64,000 nt of DNA. Origin: Paracoccus kondratievae. Lineage in GTDB: Bacteria; Pseudomonadota; Alphaproteobacteria; Rhodobacterales; Rhodobacteraceae. Positions 51,753-60,570 of the stretch are shown in pieces. The stretch covers positions 248,001 through 312,000 of the forward strand of contig NZ_CP045074.1 in the NCBI RefSeq assembly GCF_009301415.1, given 5' to 3'. How positions within the stretch are numbered: position 1 is the stretch's first letter; each line of letters starts with the position of its first letter. The position numbers and the translations under genes were made by a program. The notes beneath the pieces are model-generated. The model worked only from the letters and a program-made list of their open reading frames with translations. It did not search any database and was not told where the DNA came from.

Positions 51753-51834
51753 CGCAATATTGCGGCCCGTGCCGGCAAAGGCAAGAGCCGCCGCAACACG
51801 GATATCGGACCGGATCGTCAATCACATGGATCGT

Positions 51835-52236
51835 TCACGACGCCCCGCCTTCGTCATGACTGATCGGATCGCGGTCACGGGGATAACCCTTTAGCTTTGG
51901 GAACGGCGGCAGCCAGGATTCGCGCCGGATGGTCCATAGCTCATAGCTGGGGCCAAGCTGGCCGGGACTGTCGAGAGCACCAAGACTGATTTCGACCTCA
52001 TCGCCGGTGCGCGCAAAGACCGAAGAGCCGCAGCGCGGGCAAAAGAACCGCCCGGCAAAGTCGCGGGTTTTCCCCCTGACCGTCACCGCCGCATCCGGAA
52101 AGATCGCATAGGCGGCGAAAACCGCACCATGATGCTTGCGACAGTCAAGACAGTGGCATAGGCCGACGCGGTAAGGCTGGCCCCTTGCCTCGATGCGGAC
52201 ATCTCCGCACAGGCAACCGCCGGTGAATCGCTCCAT
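51835..52236 (-). CDS. GFA-family (Mss4-like) zinc protein
   Basis: Protein of 133 residues with the GFA fold: CLCGDVR, CHCLDCRKHHG and CPRCGSSVF give the paired cysteine zinc site. The family includes glutathione-dependent formaldehyde-activating enzymes, though most members have unproven roles. In a methylamine user, which makes formaldehyde, that is suggestive. GGAGGAAAT before ATG 52236 fixes the start. Confidence 0.85.
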   Translation of the reverse strand: MERFTGGCLCGDVRIEARGQPYRVGLCHCLDCRKHHGAVFAAYAIFPDAAVTVRGKTRDFAGRFFCPRCGSSVFARTGDEVEISLGALDSPGQLGPSYELWTIRRESWLPPFPKLKGYPRDRDPISHDEGGAS

Positions 52237-52334
52237 GATTTCCTCCATCAACAGGCAGCCTGGCACTGCGCGCACGGCTTGCCAACCGGGAGCGGGGCCG
52301 GGCGCCGCGAGGTGAACAGTTCAGTTTTTAATAA

Positions 52335-52395
52335 ATCTTAACTCAGCATAAAGGTTTCCTTTAAGGTCGTCCCCGCCGGATCCCTATAAGTTCCC
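52335..52395 (+). ncRNA. Candidate xanthine (NMT1-type) riboswitch
   Basis: Leader of a nucleobase permease gene containing a small hairpin AAAGG-TTT-CCTTT, then CCCCGCC and CTATAAGT in the order I associate with the NMT1/xanthine-I motif of alphaproteobacteria. Just downstream, TTCCCC can pair with the GGGGA of the permease ribosome site, an apt expression platform. The assignment rests on memory of the motif and on gene context, without a covariance search. Confidence 0.4.
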
Positions 52396-52420
52396 CAAAC
52401 CTCAAGGGGAGAGAGCAAAT

Positions 52421-53920
52421 TTGCGGAAAGAGGGGGAGAACGCCTTGGAACACCCAGCGACTGCCAGGACCAAAATTGCATTACGGCCAGAGGATGAAAG
52501 GCTGAGCCTTTTTGCGAATCTGGCCTATGGCATCCAGCACATCCTGACCATGTACGGCGGCATCGTCGCCGTTCCCCTGATCGTCGGGCAAGCAGCGGGG
52601 CTATCGGCAAGCGACATCGGCCTGCTGATCACGGCCTCGCTTTTTGCCGGCGGAGCCGCGACCATCCTGCAAACCATCGGCCTGCCGTTCTTTGGCTGCC
52701 AGTTGCCGCTGGTGCAGGGCGTGTCCTTTGCAGGTGTCGCCACAATGATCGCGATTTCGGGCAATGGCGGGATACAGGCGATCTTTGGCGCGGTCATCGC
52801 CTCATCCCTGTTGGGGCTGCTGATCACACCTGTCTTTTCCCGCATCACGCGGTTTTTTCCGCCATTGGTCGCGGGCATCGTCATCACCACCATCGGTCTG
52901 ACGCTGATGCCGGTCGCGGGGTCATGGGCCATGGGCGGCAATCGCGCCGCAGCCGATTTCGGCAGTCAGGCCAATATCCTGCTTGCCGCCGTGACCATGG
53001 TGATCGTGCTATTGCTAAGCAAGGTCGGCAACGCGGCGATTTCGCGGCTGTCCATCCTGCTGGCATTGGTGATCGGTACGCTGATCGCCTATGCTTTTGG
53101 CATGACCGATTTCTCGCGCGTGTCCGAAGGACCGGTCTTTGCCCTGCCCCAGATCTTTCACTTTGGCTATCCGACCTTTGGCGTGGCAGCGATCATTTCG
53201 ATGTTCATCGTCATCCTCGTGACACTGGTCGAGACCTCGGCCGATATTTTTGCCGTGGGCGAGATCGTCGGCACCAAGGTCGATTCGCGGCGTCTGGGGG
53301 ACGGGCTGCGTGCAGATATGCTGTCGAGCATGCTCGCGCCGGTCTTTGGCTCTTTCACGCAAAGCGCATTCGCCCAGAACGTCGGCCTTGTCGCCGTCAC
53401 CGGGGTCAAGAGCCGCTATGTCGTCGCCACCGGCGGGCTGATCCTTGTCGCGCTGGGACTTTTCCCGATCATGGGCCGGGTCGTCGCGGCCATCCCCAGC
53501 CCGGTTCTGGGCGGCGCGGGGATCGTTCTTTTCGGCACCGTCACCGCCAGCGGTATCCGCACCCTGTCGCGGGTGGATTACGCCAACAACATGAACCTGA
53601 TCATCGTCGCGACATCAATCGGCTTTGGCACCATCCCGATCGTGCTGCCTGGTTTTTATGATCAGTTCCCGGCCTGGGTCGAGACGATCTTCCATTCAGG
53701 GATCAGCTCTTCGGCGCTTATGGCGATCACGCTGAACCTGCTCTTCAACCACTTCACCTCGGGCAACCCCGATCAGCCCTCGGTCTTTGGCGCGGCTTCT
53801 GAACGGACGATCCGCTATGCCGATATCGCGCAGCTGCAGGACGGGGATTATTATGTCAACGGCAAACTTTACGACGCCGAAGGCAATGAGGTACCGCTGA
53901 TTGCCGTTGGCCATCACTGA
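52421..53920 (+). CDS. Uracil-xanthine permease (nucleobase:cation symporter-2)
   Basis: Membrane permease of 499 residues with about twelve to fourteen helices and NCS2 motifs: YGIQHILTMYGGIVAVPLIVG, GCQLPLVQGVSF, ETSADIFAVGEIVGTKVDSRRLGDGLRADMLSSMLAPVFGSFTQSAFAQNVGL. The last motif is the xanthine/uric acid subgroup signature. A TTG start at 52421 follows GGGGAGA, while a second TTG at 52445 also has a ribosome site. The upstream leader suggests control by a purine ligand. It ends in a hairpin terminator. Confidence 0.92.
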   Translation: MRKEGENALEHPATARTKIALRPEDERLSLFANLAYGIQHILTMYGGIVAVPLIVGQAAGLSASDIGLLITASLFAGGAATILQTIGLPFFGCQLPLVQGVSFAGVATMIAISGNGGIQAIFGAVIASSLLGLLITPVFSRITRFFPPLVAGIVITTIGLTLMPVAGSWAMGGNRAAADFGSQANILLAAVTMVIVLLLSKVGNAAISRLSILLALVIGTLIAYAFGMTDFSRVSEGPVFALPQIFHFGYPTFGVAAIISMFIVILVTLVETSADIFAVGEIVGTKVDSRRLGDGLRADMLSSMLAPVFGSFTQSAFAQNVGLVAVTGVKSRYVVATGGLILVALGLFPIMGRVVAAIPSPVLGGAGIVLFGTVTASGIRTLSRVDYANNMNLIIVATSIGFGTIPIVLPGFYDQFPAWVETIFHSGISSSALMAITLNLLFNHFTSGNPDQPSVFGAASERTIRYADIAQLQDGDYYVNGKLYDAEGNEVPLIAVGHH

Positions 53921-53943
53921 AGATGTCCGCAGGCGGATTGCAG

Positions 53944-53981
53944 AGGACCGAGGAGGCGTACCTCCCCGGTCCTTTGCTTTT
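53944..53981 (+). terminator. Terminator after the nucleobase permease
   Basis: Stem AGGACCGAGGAGG / CCTCCCCGGTCCT with loop CGTA, followed by TTGCTTTT. A classical intrinsic terminator separating the permease from the replication region. Confidence 0.85.
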
Positions 53982-54453
53982 GTGGCGACTGATTCACGAA
54001 TCGGATTAGTTAAGATCAATGGGGGGTGGCGTCGGCTTTGCGACAAAGGGCCCGACTGAAAGTCCGGGCACCAGAACTCACAACTTCAGTTCCTTGCTGG
54101 CGCTTTCTGATGAGGGATGTTATTCTGTCTGCAACGCTGCGCGCCCCTTTCTGTGGCTTTCTTACTCAATCGGCTGCGTTTTAAATTCAGCATATTTACA
54201 ATATCTTATATGCTCATATCCGCAGTTTTCAGCCTGTTTGCATTTCACATGAACCCAGGCCTGAATCCGCCCCGGACAGGCCCTGCCCTGCCCGTCTGAT
54301 CGGGCTGATCGCGCGGCGGATGAGATGCTCTCCCACCCCCTGCCCGGCTGTCTGGGCAAAAATGCTTGCAACAATGGGTGAATCAAGGAATAGTCACGAA
54401 AAAGCGCGGCCAAACGACAAAAACCGTGAACACGCCGCAACCGGAGCAGGCAG
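53982..54453. other. Leader region of the repABC operon
   Basis: About 470 bases upstream of repA with an AT-rich patch (54170-54240). No gene is supported. Promoters for repABC are expected here; I could not pick a single clear -35/-10 pair, and I saw no second parS-type palindrome. Confidence 0.5.
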
Positions 54454-55641
54454 ATGAGCAAGGACAGCGGTCAGGAAGACCTGAATTCCGTGATCCGTCA
54501 ACATTCGGAATGGCTGGCGGCGCAGTTGCATGCCCAGCGGGAAAGTCTGTTCCCGCCGGATGCCCACAAGTCGATGCGGAAATTCACCTCGGGCGAGGCA
54601 GCGGCGCTGCTCGGGATCAATGACAGCTATTTGCGCAAACTGCATCTGGACGGCAAAGGCCCTTCGCCCGAACTGACGGCTGGAAACCGGCGGCTTTATT
54701 CCGCGCAGGATATCCAGGACCTGCGGCAACTACTTGAAAAGACCGCAAGAAAGCCGGGTGACTATCTGCCCGGGCGGCGACCGGGGGACCACCTTCAGAT
54801 CATCGGGGTGATGAACTTCAAGGGGGGCTCGGGCAAGACCACCACCTCGGCGCATCTCGCGCAGCGGCTGGCGCTCAAGGGTTACCGGGTGCTTGCAATC
54901 GACCTTGACCCGCAGGCGTCGATGACGGCGCTGCATGGCGTTCAGCCCGAGTTCGACCTGCTGGACGGCGGCACGCTTTACGACGCTATCCGCTATGACG
55001 ACCCTGCCCCGATCCGTTCGGTGATCCGCAAGACCTATATCCCGAATCTGGACCTGATTCCGGGTAACCTTGAGCTGATGGAGTTTGAGCACGAGACCCC
55101 TCGCGCCCTGTCGCAAGGCAACGCCGGCCTGTTCTTTTTCCGTGTCCGGGAGGCGCTGGCTCAGGTCGACGATGATTACGATGTGGTGGTGATAGACTGC
55201 CCGCCGCAACTGGGGTTCCTGACCATGTCGGCACTATCGGCATCGACCGGAGTGCTTGTCACCATCCACCCCGAAATGCTGGACGTCATGTCGATGAGCC
55301 AGTTCCTGCGCATGACAGCCGATCTGATGGACGTGATCGCGGAAAGCGGCGCCGATATGTCGCATGACTGGATGCGCTATCTGCTGACCCGCTATGAGCC
55401 GACGGACGCACCGCAAAACCGCATCGTCGCCTTTTTGCGCACCATGTATGGCGACAAGGTGCTGAATGCACCGATGCTGAAATCGACGGCGATTTCGGAT
55501 GCCGGGCTGACCAAGCAGACGCTTTATGAGGTGGACCGCACGGCCTTCACCCGGTCGACCTATGACCGCGCGATTGAAAGCCTGAACGCAGTCAATGACG
55601 AGATCGCCCAGCTTATCCAGAAGACCTGGGGGCGTTCATGA
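54454..55641 (+). CDS. repA: Plasmid partitioning ATPase RepA
   Basis: ParA-type ATPase of 395 residues. An N-terminal DNA-binding part (SGEAAALLGINDSYLRKLHLDG, helix-turn-helix) is followed by the deviant Walker A motif KGGSGKTTTS and VVVIDCPPQLGF. RepA segregates the replicon with RepB and represses the operon. The stop overlaps the repB start (ATGA). It is the first gene of the repABC operon. Confidence 0.96.
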   Translation: MSKDSGQEDLNSVIRQHSEWLAAQLHAQRESLFPPDAHKSMRKFTSGEAAALLGINDSYLRKLHLDGKGPSPELTAGNRRLYSAQDIQDLRQLLEKTARKPGDYLPGRRPGDHLQIIGVMNFKGGSGKTTTSAHLAQRLALKGYRVLAIDLDPQASMTALHGVQPEFDLLDGGTLYDAIRYDDPAPIRSVIRKTYIPNLDLIPGNLELMEFEHETPRALSQGNAGLFFFRVREALAQVDDDYDVVVIDCPPQLGFLTMSALSASTGVLVTIHPEMLDVMSMSQFLRMTADLMDVIAESGADMSHDWMRYLLTRYEPTDAPQNRIVAFLRTMYGDKVLNAPMLKSTAISDAGLTKQTLYEVDRTAFTRSTYDRAIESLNAVNDEIAQLIQKTWGRS

Positions 55642-56606
55642 CCGACAGCAAGAAAAGGCGCATGTCGTTGTTGGACAATCTGGCACAGGCCAGTGCCGGA
55701 GGCGGCGTCAGCTCGATGATGACCACCAATAGGGCCCTGCGTTCGGCCCGTGATGCCGTGGACAGCCACCGGATCTGGGAGCTGGATCCCAAGCAGATCA
55801 CCGATGATCGGGCAGCCGACCGTCTGGACCCAAAAGACATCGACGATCTGCGCGCCTCGATCGAGGCAGTGGGACAAACCGTGCCAATTCTGGTGCGTCG
55901 TGACCCGTCTGATCCTGATCGCTATCTGCTGGTCTATGGCCGCAGGCGGCTGGAGGCAGTGCGCGCATCAGAGCGGGTCAGCAAGGTCCGCGCCATGATC
56001 GCCGCGATGGATGACAAGGCAGCGCTGAGGGCGCAAGCATCTGAAAACACAGCAAGACGTGATCTGAGTTTCATAGAACGAGCGCTGTTCGCCCAAGAGC
56101 TGACCGAGAACGGATTCGGCTCGCAAGCCGAGGTCGCTGAGGTCTTGAACGTGACCAAATCGGCGATTTCGATGGCCCTTTCAGTGGCGCGCGCTGTCGG
56201 TCAGGACCTTGCCCGCGCGATTGGTCCGGCCCATGGTATCGGCCGTCCACGTTGGGAAGCCCTGGTCAAGGATATGCAGGCCACGGGGCTTGATACCGCC
56301 GAACTGATCGCCATTGCTGAGCGGACGCATCGCGAATCTGGCCCCGATGTTGCCGATCCGTCGGTTGCAGCGTTCGAGGCGGTTACCCGTCGTTTAAGAA
56401 AGGCTGCCACCCTGCCCTCTTCGACGACTCGTCCCACGTCACGGTCGCTGACGCTTGCCGGCAAGGCCGCGGGCCGCGTCACCCGCACCAGGGATGGGCT
56501 TCGGTTAGAGATCAGGACCCAGGATCAGGATTTTGCGGACTGGCTGCAGGAACAGGCCAATACCGCATTAGAAGAGCTTCACGCCCGCTGGAAAAATAAG
56601 GGCTGA
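55638..56606 (+). CDS. repB: Plasmid partitioning protein RepB
   Basis: ParB-type DNA-binding protein of 322 residues: the ParB nuclease-like box (GQTVPILVRRDPSDPDRYLLVYGRRRLEAVR, ENTARRDLS) and a helix-turn-helix (SQAEVAEVLNVTKSAISMAL). It binds parS and works with RepA in partitioning. Overlap with repA by four bases ensures coupled translation. A 185-base space holding the antisense RNA follows. Confidence 0.95.
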   Translation: MTDSKKRRMSLLDNLAQASAGGGVSSMMTTNRALRSARDAVDSHRIWELDPKQITDDRAADRLDPKDIDDLRASIEAVGQTVPILVRRDPSDPDRYLLVYGRRRLEAVRASERVSKVRAMIAAMDDKAALRAQASENTARRDLSFIERALFAQELTENGFGSQAEVAEVLNVTKSAISMALSVARAVGQDLARAIGPAHGIGRPRWEALVKDMQATGLDTAELIAIAERTHRESGPDVADPSVAAFEAVTRRLRKAATLPSSTTRPTSRSLTLAGKAAGRVTRTRDGLRLEIRTQDQDFADWLQEQANTALEELHARWKNKG

Positions 56607-56654
56607 GGAGAGAGCAGTAGTAAAAAGAAAACAGGCAAGGAGGCACGAGCAGGC

Positions 56655-56735
56655 AAAAGAAAAGGTCCCGCAAAGCATACACCTTACGAGACCCCTTTGA
56701 TCGTAGCAAATCCAAGGTAGTCGTCGTTGGCGTCA
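56655..56735 (-). ncRNA. repABC antisense RNA (ctRNA, incompatibility RNA)
   Basis: The repB-repC intergenic space in repABC plasmids encodes a small antisense RNA that limits RepC translation. Here, read on the minus strand, a hairpin with GGTC/GACC and AAAGG/CCTTT pairing ends in TTTTCTTTT near 56655, a good terminator for such an RNA. TTGACG at about 56730 could be its -35 box. Ends are estimates. Confidence 0.7.
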
Positions 56736-56791
56736 ACTGCAAGTCCGAAGTGATTCGCAGTACGGGATTTTTTTGTCTTCGTGATAGAAAA

Positions 56792-57949
56792 ATGGGTTAT
56801 ATTCCCATAACGTCGTTTCGGCGAATGGTGGATGCTGTCCAATTGCAGCATCTTGGGCAGCAGGCGCAGCCCCTGCCCGCGCGTCCGGTGGACAAATGGC
56901 AGGTATTGCGCGAACTTGCGATAGCTCGCAGCCGGTTTGGACTGTCTGACCGGGACATTACGGTGTTGCAGGCTTTGCTGAGCTTTCACCCCGGGAATGA
57001 GCTTGCCGCCCCCGAAAAGCCGGTCGTTCATCCTTCAAACGCTACGATCTGCGAACGGCTGAATGGCATGCCCTGTTCGACCATGCGGCGGCATCTCGGC
57101 AATCTGGTCGATGCGGGCGTAATTCTGCGCCGCGACAGCCCTAACGGCAAACGCTATGTGCGGCGTGGACCAACGGGACCGCATGCCTTTGGCTTTGACC
57201 TCTCACCGCTCGTGCGTCGCTTTGCCGAAATCAGTGCCGCAGCCGATGAAGTGCGCGCAGAAGAACAACAGCTTGCCGCACTGCGCGAAACCATCAGCCT
57301 GATGCGACGTGATTTGCGCGGACTGCTTGACTACATAGCTGCCGAAAACTTTCCTTCCCACGCGGATCGCTTTCACGACCTCTTGTCTCTGACCGGTCGT
57401 GCTCTGCGCCGCAAGCTGGACTGTGATGAGCTAAAGCAAATCGAAACGCAGCTTCAGCAGGCCCTGGACATGCTGCACGACCAGCTAGATCCGCCTGCCA
57501 TCGTGTCCCCAACAGAGGAAATGAGCAGCAATGACATCGAAAATGAGCAGCACTATCAGAATTCAAACTCTGAATCCTATGAATCTGAAAAAGGCGAAAA
57601 TACTTGTGTGACATCAGCTGAACAGAGACGGATGCCACTTGGGTTGGTACTGTCAGCGTGCCAGGAGATAAGAGGCTATTCATCCGAACCAATTCAGCAC
57701 TGGACCGATTTCGTAAAGCTTGCCGAGAAAGTCAGACCCATGATGGGGATATGCTCATCAGCCTGGGATGAGGCAAAGCGCAGAATGGGCGCAGAGGAGG
57801 CCTCGGTTACGCTTGCTGCAATGCTTGAGAGGTTCGCCGCTATCCGCTCACCAGGGGCATATTTGCGAAGCCTTTCTGCAAAGGCAGCGGCAGGAGCTTT
57901 CTCTTCAATGCCCATGGTGCGTGCTTTGGATCGGTGTCTGGCGGCCTGA
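56792..57949 (+). CDS. repC: Replication initiator RepC
   Basis: RepC of 385 residues, opening MGYIPITSFRRMV as usual for the family. It has a winged-helix-type region (NATICERLNGMPCSTMRRHLGNLVDAGVILRRDSPNGKRYV) and a more variable C-terminus. It initiates replication at an origin inside its own gene and is the key initiator of repABC replicons. ATG 56792 is chosen over an upstream GTG because it gives the standard N-terminus; the ribosome site is weak, as expected for a gene held down by antisense RNA. Confidence 0.95.
   Translation: MGYIPITSFRRMVDAVQLQHLGQQAQPLPARPVDKWQVLRELAIARSRFGLSDRDITVLQALLSFHPGNELAAPEKPVVHPSNATICERLNGMPCSTMRRHLGNLVDAGVILRRDSPNGKRYVRRGPTGPHAFGFDLSPLVRRFAEISAAADEVRAEEQQLAALRETISLMRRDLRGLLDYIAAENFPSHADRFHDLLSLTGRALRRKLDCDELKQIETQLQQALDMLHDQLDPPAIVSPTEEMSSNDIENEQHYQNSNSESYESEKGENTCVTSAEQRRMPLGLVLSACQEIRGYSSEPIQHWTDFVKLAEKVRPMMGICSSAWDEAKRRMGAEEASVTLAAMLERFAAIRSPGAYLRSLSAKAAAGAFSSMPMVRALDRCLAA
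57528..57612. other. AT-rich stretch in repC, probable origin of replication
   Basis: Markedly AT-rich block inside repC (codons around ENEQHYQNSNSESYESEKG). In characterised repABC plasmids the origin lies within repC in such a region. Assignment is by family knowledge and composition. Confidence 0.5.
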
Positions 57950-57965
57950 GTTCACAACTGTGAAC
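57950..57965. promoter_or_regulatory. parS-like palindrome after repC
   Basis: GTTCACAACTGTGAAC begins at the base after the repC stop. It fits the repABC parS pattern GTT-NN-C-N-GC-N-G-NN-AAC at all fixed positions but one. It is the probable RepB binding site. Confidence 0.7.
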
Positions 57966-58126
57966 CTTGGCGGCAGGCAGGGAAACCGTGTGATTATTCC
58001 TGGCATGCCTGATCCACACGCACCAAAGCTTCGGTATGAACATCCACCACCTGTTGCTCGGTCGCCCTAGTCTTGACATCAGCCCTTCAGGGGAAGGCAG
58101 ATAGCAACAATAAATGGGAGGAAAGA

Positions 58127-59140
58127 ATGCAGCGCAAACGAGTCACGCTTGGCCAAGTTGCACAAGTTGCCGGGGTTTCGCGGGCTACCGTCTCGCTGGT
58201 GGTTCGAAAATCACCCCTGGTCGCTGAGCAAACCCGGGAACGGGTCGAGCAAGTCATGGCCGAACTTGATTACGTCCGCGATATTGGTGCGGCGCGGCTT
58301 CGCAATAACAGCAGCCGTACGGTGGGCGTCATTGTACCAAACCTCGTGAACTCATTCTTCACCGAATTTCTGGCTGGCGTCGAACAGGTGATGGGCGAAG
58401 AAGATCGCGTTGTGCTGCTTGCCAATAGCCAGGACGATTTGCACCGTCAGCGCGAGATACTTCAGCGGTTTCGCGGCCATGGTGTTGATGGCGTAATCCT
58501 GTGCCCGGCAGAGGGGACCAGTGCGGACCTTCCGGCACAACTGCACAGCTGGGGATTGCCGGTGGTGCAGTCGCTGCGTGAAGTAGGACAGGGCAGCACC
58601 GATTACGCCGGCGCGGATTATGTCGAGGGTGTTAGATTAGCAGTCCAGCATCTGGTTCACCTTGGACGCCGCCGCATCACCTTCCTCTCAGTCGCTGCAA
58701 AAACCTCCGCACGAGAAGAGCGGCTTATCGGTTTTGCCCGTGCTATAGCCGAAACCTGTGCCGAAGATGGCGGCATTGTCGAGACTGATCTGAGTTGGGA
58801 GGGTAGCGCCAATTCCGCCGCCGCAGTGCTTGCACTCGACAATCGCCCCGATGCCGTTCTGTGCTTTAATGATATTCTTGCCGCAGGGTTGATGCTGGGT
58901 CTGCGCGATGCCGGAGTAGAGCCGGGCCGTGATCTGGCGGTAGTCGGTCTGGACGATCTGCCATTGGCAAAGCTGACCTATCCGCCTTTGACCAGTGTCG
59001 CCATGAACCCCGCAGGGATTGGGGCCGCTGCAGCAAGATTGCTGGCACGCCGCCTTGCAGATGCTGATGCCCCGGTTGAACGTTCCATCATAGCTCCACG
59101 ACTGATTGTCCGGGACAGCAGCGCGCTAAACGTGAATTGA
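58127..59140 (+). CDS. LacI-family transcriptional regulator
   Basis: LacI-type repressor of 337 residues. The helix-turn-helix VTLGQVAQVAGVSRATVSLVVRKSPLV and hinge helix precede a periplasmic-binding-like domain (RTVGVIVPNLVNSFFTEFLAGVEQ). GGAGGAAAG before the ATG at 58127 sets the start, while an upstream in-frame start has none. It reads toward the ABC transporter operon and a palindromic operator sits between them. The effector is likely a sugar or sugar acid. Confidence 0.93.
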   Translation: MQRKRVTLGQVAQVAGVSRATVSLVVRKSPLVAEQTRERVEQVMAELDYVRDIGAARLRNNSSRTVGVIVPNLVNSFFTEFLAGVEQVMGEEDRVVLLANSQDDLHRQREILQRFRGHGVDGVILCPAEGTSADLPAQLHSWGLPVVQSLREVGQGSTDYAGADYVEGVRLAVQHLVHLGRRRITFLSVAAKTSAREERLIGFARAIAETCAEDGGIVETDLSWEGSANSAAAVLALDNRPDAVLCFNDILAAGLMLGLRDAGVEPGRDLAVVGLDDLPLAKLTYPPLTSVAMNPAGIGAAAARLLARRLADADAPVERSIIAPRLIVRDSSALNVN

Positions 59141-59174
59141 CTTTTTTCTTCATCTTGTTTTAGAACGATCTAAA
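59137..59174 (+). promoter_or_regulatory. Promoter with overlapping LacI-type operator
   Basis: TTGACT-N17-TTAGAA forms a sigma-70-like promoter. The palindrome TTTAGAACGATCTAAA (59159-59174), with central CG as in LacI-family operators, covers the -10 box. This is the likely binding site of the adjacent LacI protein. Confidence 0.75.
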
Positions 59175-59208
59175 TTAAGGGAATCGAGGCATCCGCAAGG
59201 GAGGGCAG

Positions 59209-59877
59209 ATGTATCAGTTCAACTTCCAGCCAGTACTCGCCAATCTGGATCTGCTGATCCATGGCGCGTGGCTGACGGTGAAACTGTCGCTGATGGCGAT
59301 GATGCTCGGGCTGATCGTTTCGGTCCTTGGTGCGGTGGCGAAAACCTCGGGCATCCGGCCTTTGCGGTGGGTGGCCGACATCTATGTCGAGGTGATCCGG
59401 AATACGCCGTTCCTCGTGCAGATCTTCTTTATCTTTTTCGGCCTTCCTGCGGCGGGGATCAGCCTGTCACCGAATGTCGCGGCCTTGGTCGCGTTGGTGG
59501 TCAATGTCGGTGCCTATGGAACCGAGATCATCCGCACCGGTATCGAGTCCATCCCCCGCGGTCAGGTCGAGGCGGGCAGGGCGCTTGGCCTGAGCCCCGT
59601 GCAGATATTTCGTTATGTCATCATGGTTCCAGCGCTGCGGAACATCTATCCCTCGCTGACCAGCCAGTTCATCTACCTGATGCTGACCTCAAGCGTCGTT
59701 TCGGTGATTTCTGCAAATGATCTTGCCGCGGCCGGGGCCGATCTGAGCGCGCGTACCTTTGCCAATTTTGAAATATATCTGGTCCTGACGATCATGTACT
59801 TTCTGCTGGCTCTGGGATTTTCGACCCTGTTTGCGGGCATTCGGCGCATCTTTTTCTCTTACCCTGCGAGCCGCTGA
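59209..59877 (+). CDS. Polar amino-acid-type ABC transporter permease 1
   Basis: HisM/GlnP-family permease of 222 residues with five or so helices. It has the EAA loop GQVEAGRALGLSPVQIFRYVIMVPALRNIYPSLTSQFI. GGGAGGGCAG precedes the ATG. It ends one base before the next permease, forming a heterodimeric channel. Confidence 0.92.
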   Translation: MYQFNFQPVLANLDLLIHGAWLTVKLSLMAMMLGLIVSVLGAVAKTSGIRPLRWVADIYVEVIRNTPFLVQIFFIFFGLPAAGISLSPNVAALVALVVNVGAYGTEIIRTGIESIPRGQVEAGRALGLSPVQIFRYVIMVPALRNIYPSLTSQFIYLMLTSSVVSVISANDLAAAGADLSARTFANFEIYLVLTIMYFLLALGFSTLFAGIRRIFFSYPASR

Positions 59878-59878
59878 G

Positions 59879-60535
59879 ATGATCCGCGCGTTTTCCTCTG
59901 CCGACCTCTTCTTCATCATTTCGGCTGTGCGCTGGACGCTGATCCTGTCAGTCATCGCCTTTCTGGGCGGGGCCGTTGGCGGAATGGTTGTCGCATTGGC
60001 ACGAACTGCACAGGGAGGGATGCGACGGCGGGTGGCCGCGGCCTTTATTCAGGTGTTTCAGGGCACGCCTCTGCTGATGCAGCTGTTTCTGGTCTATTTC
60101 GGCCTTGCGGTGATCGGCCTGCCCATAGATCCGCTTTTGGCGGCAACTGTGGCGCTGACCCTTCATGCCAGCGCCTACTTGGGCGAAATCTGGCGCGGCG
60201 CGATCGAGGCTGTCCCTTCGGGCCAGACCGAGGCTGCGACTGCGCTTTCCCTGTCCTATATCGACCGGATGCGCTATGTCGTGCTGCCGCAGGCGATGCG
60301 GCTTGCGACTGCGCCAACCGTGGGTTTCCTTGTCCAGCTGATCAAGGGCACCTCGCTTGCCTCGATCATTGGCTTTACCGAGCTGACCCGGGCCGGACAG
60401 ATCATCAACAACGCGACCTTCAAGCCGTTTCTGGTCTTTGGCACGGTGGCCGCGCTTTATTTCATCCTGTGCTGGCCGCTGTCGCTTCTGGCCCGGCGTA
60501 TCGAGGCACGTATGCGGCTGGCTGTCACCCGATGA
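59879..60535 (+). CDS. Polar amino-acid-type ABC transporter permease 2
   Basis: HisQ/GlnP-family permease of 218 residues with the EAA loop GQTEAATALSLSYIDRMRYVVLPQAMRLATAPTVGFLVQL. It pairs with the preceding permease. The start at 59879 is one base past the preceding stop. It ends 35 bases before the binding protein gene. Confidence 0.92.
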   Translation: MIRAFSSADLFFIISAVRWTLILSVIAFLGGAVGGMVVALARTAQGGMRRRVAAAFIQVFQGTPLLMQLFLVYFGLAVIGLPIDPLLAATVALTLHASAYLGEIWRGAIEAVPSGQTEAATALSLSYIDRMRYVVLPQAMRLATAPTVGFLVQLIKGTSLASIIGFTELTRAGQIINNATFKPFLVFGTVAALYFILCWPLSLLARRIEARMRLAVTR

Positions 60536-60570
60536 CACGTCCCGCAAGATATCATGAAAGGGAGGAGACC

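Noticed and set aside
52321..52420. Guanine/adenine (purine) riboswitch before the nucleobase permease
   Set aside because: The three-way-junction purine aptamer signature is absent; the sequence fits the NMT1/xanthine idea better.
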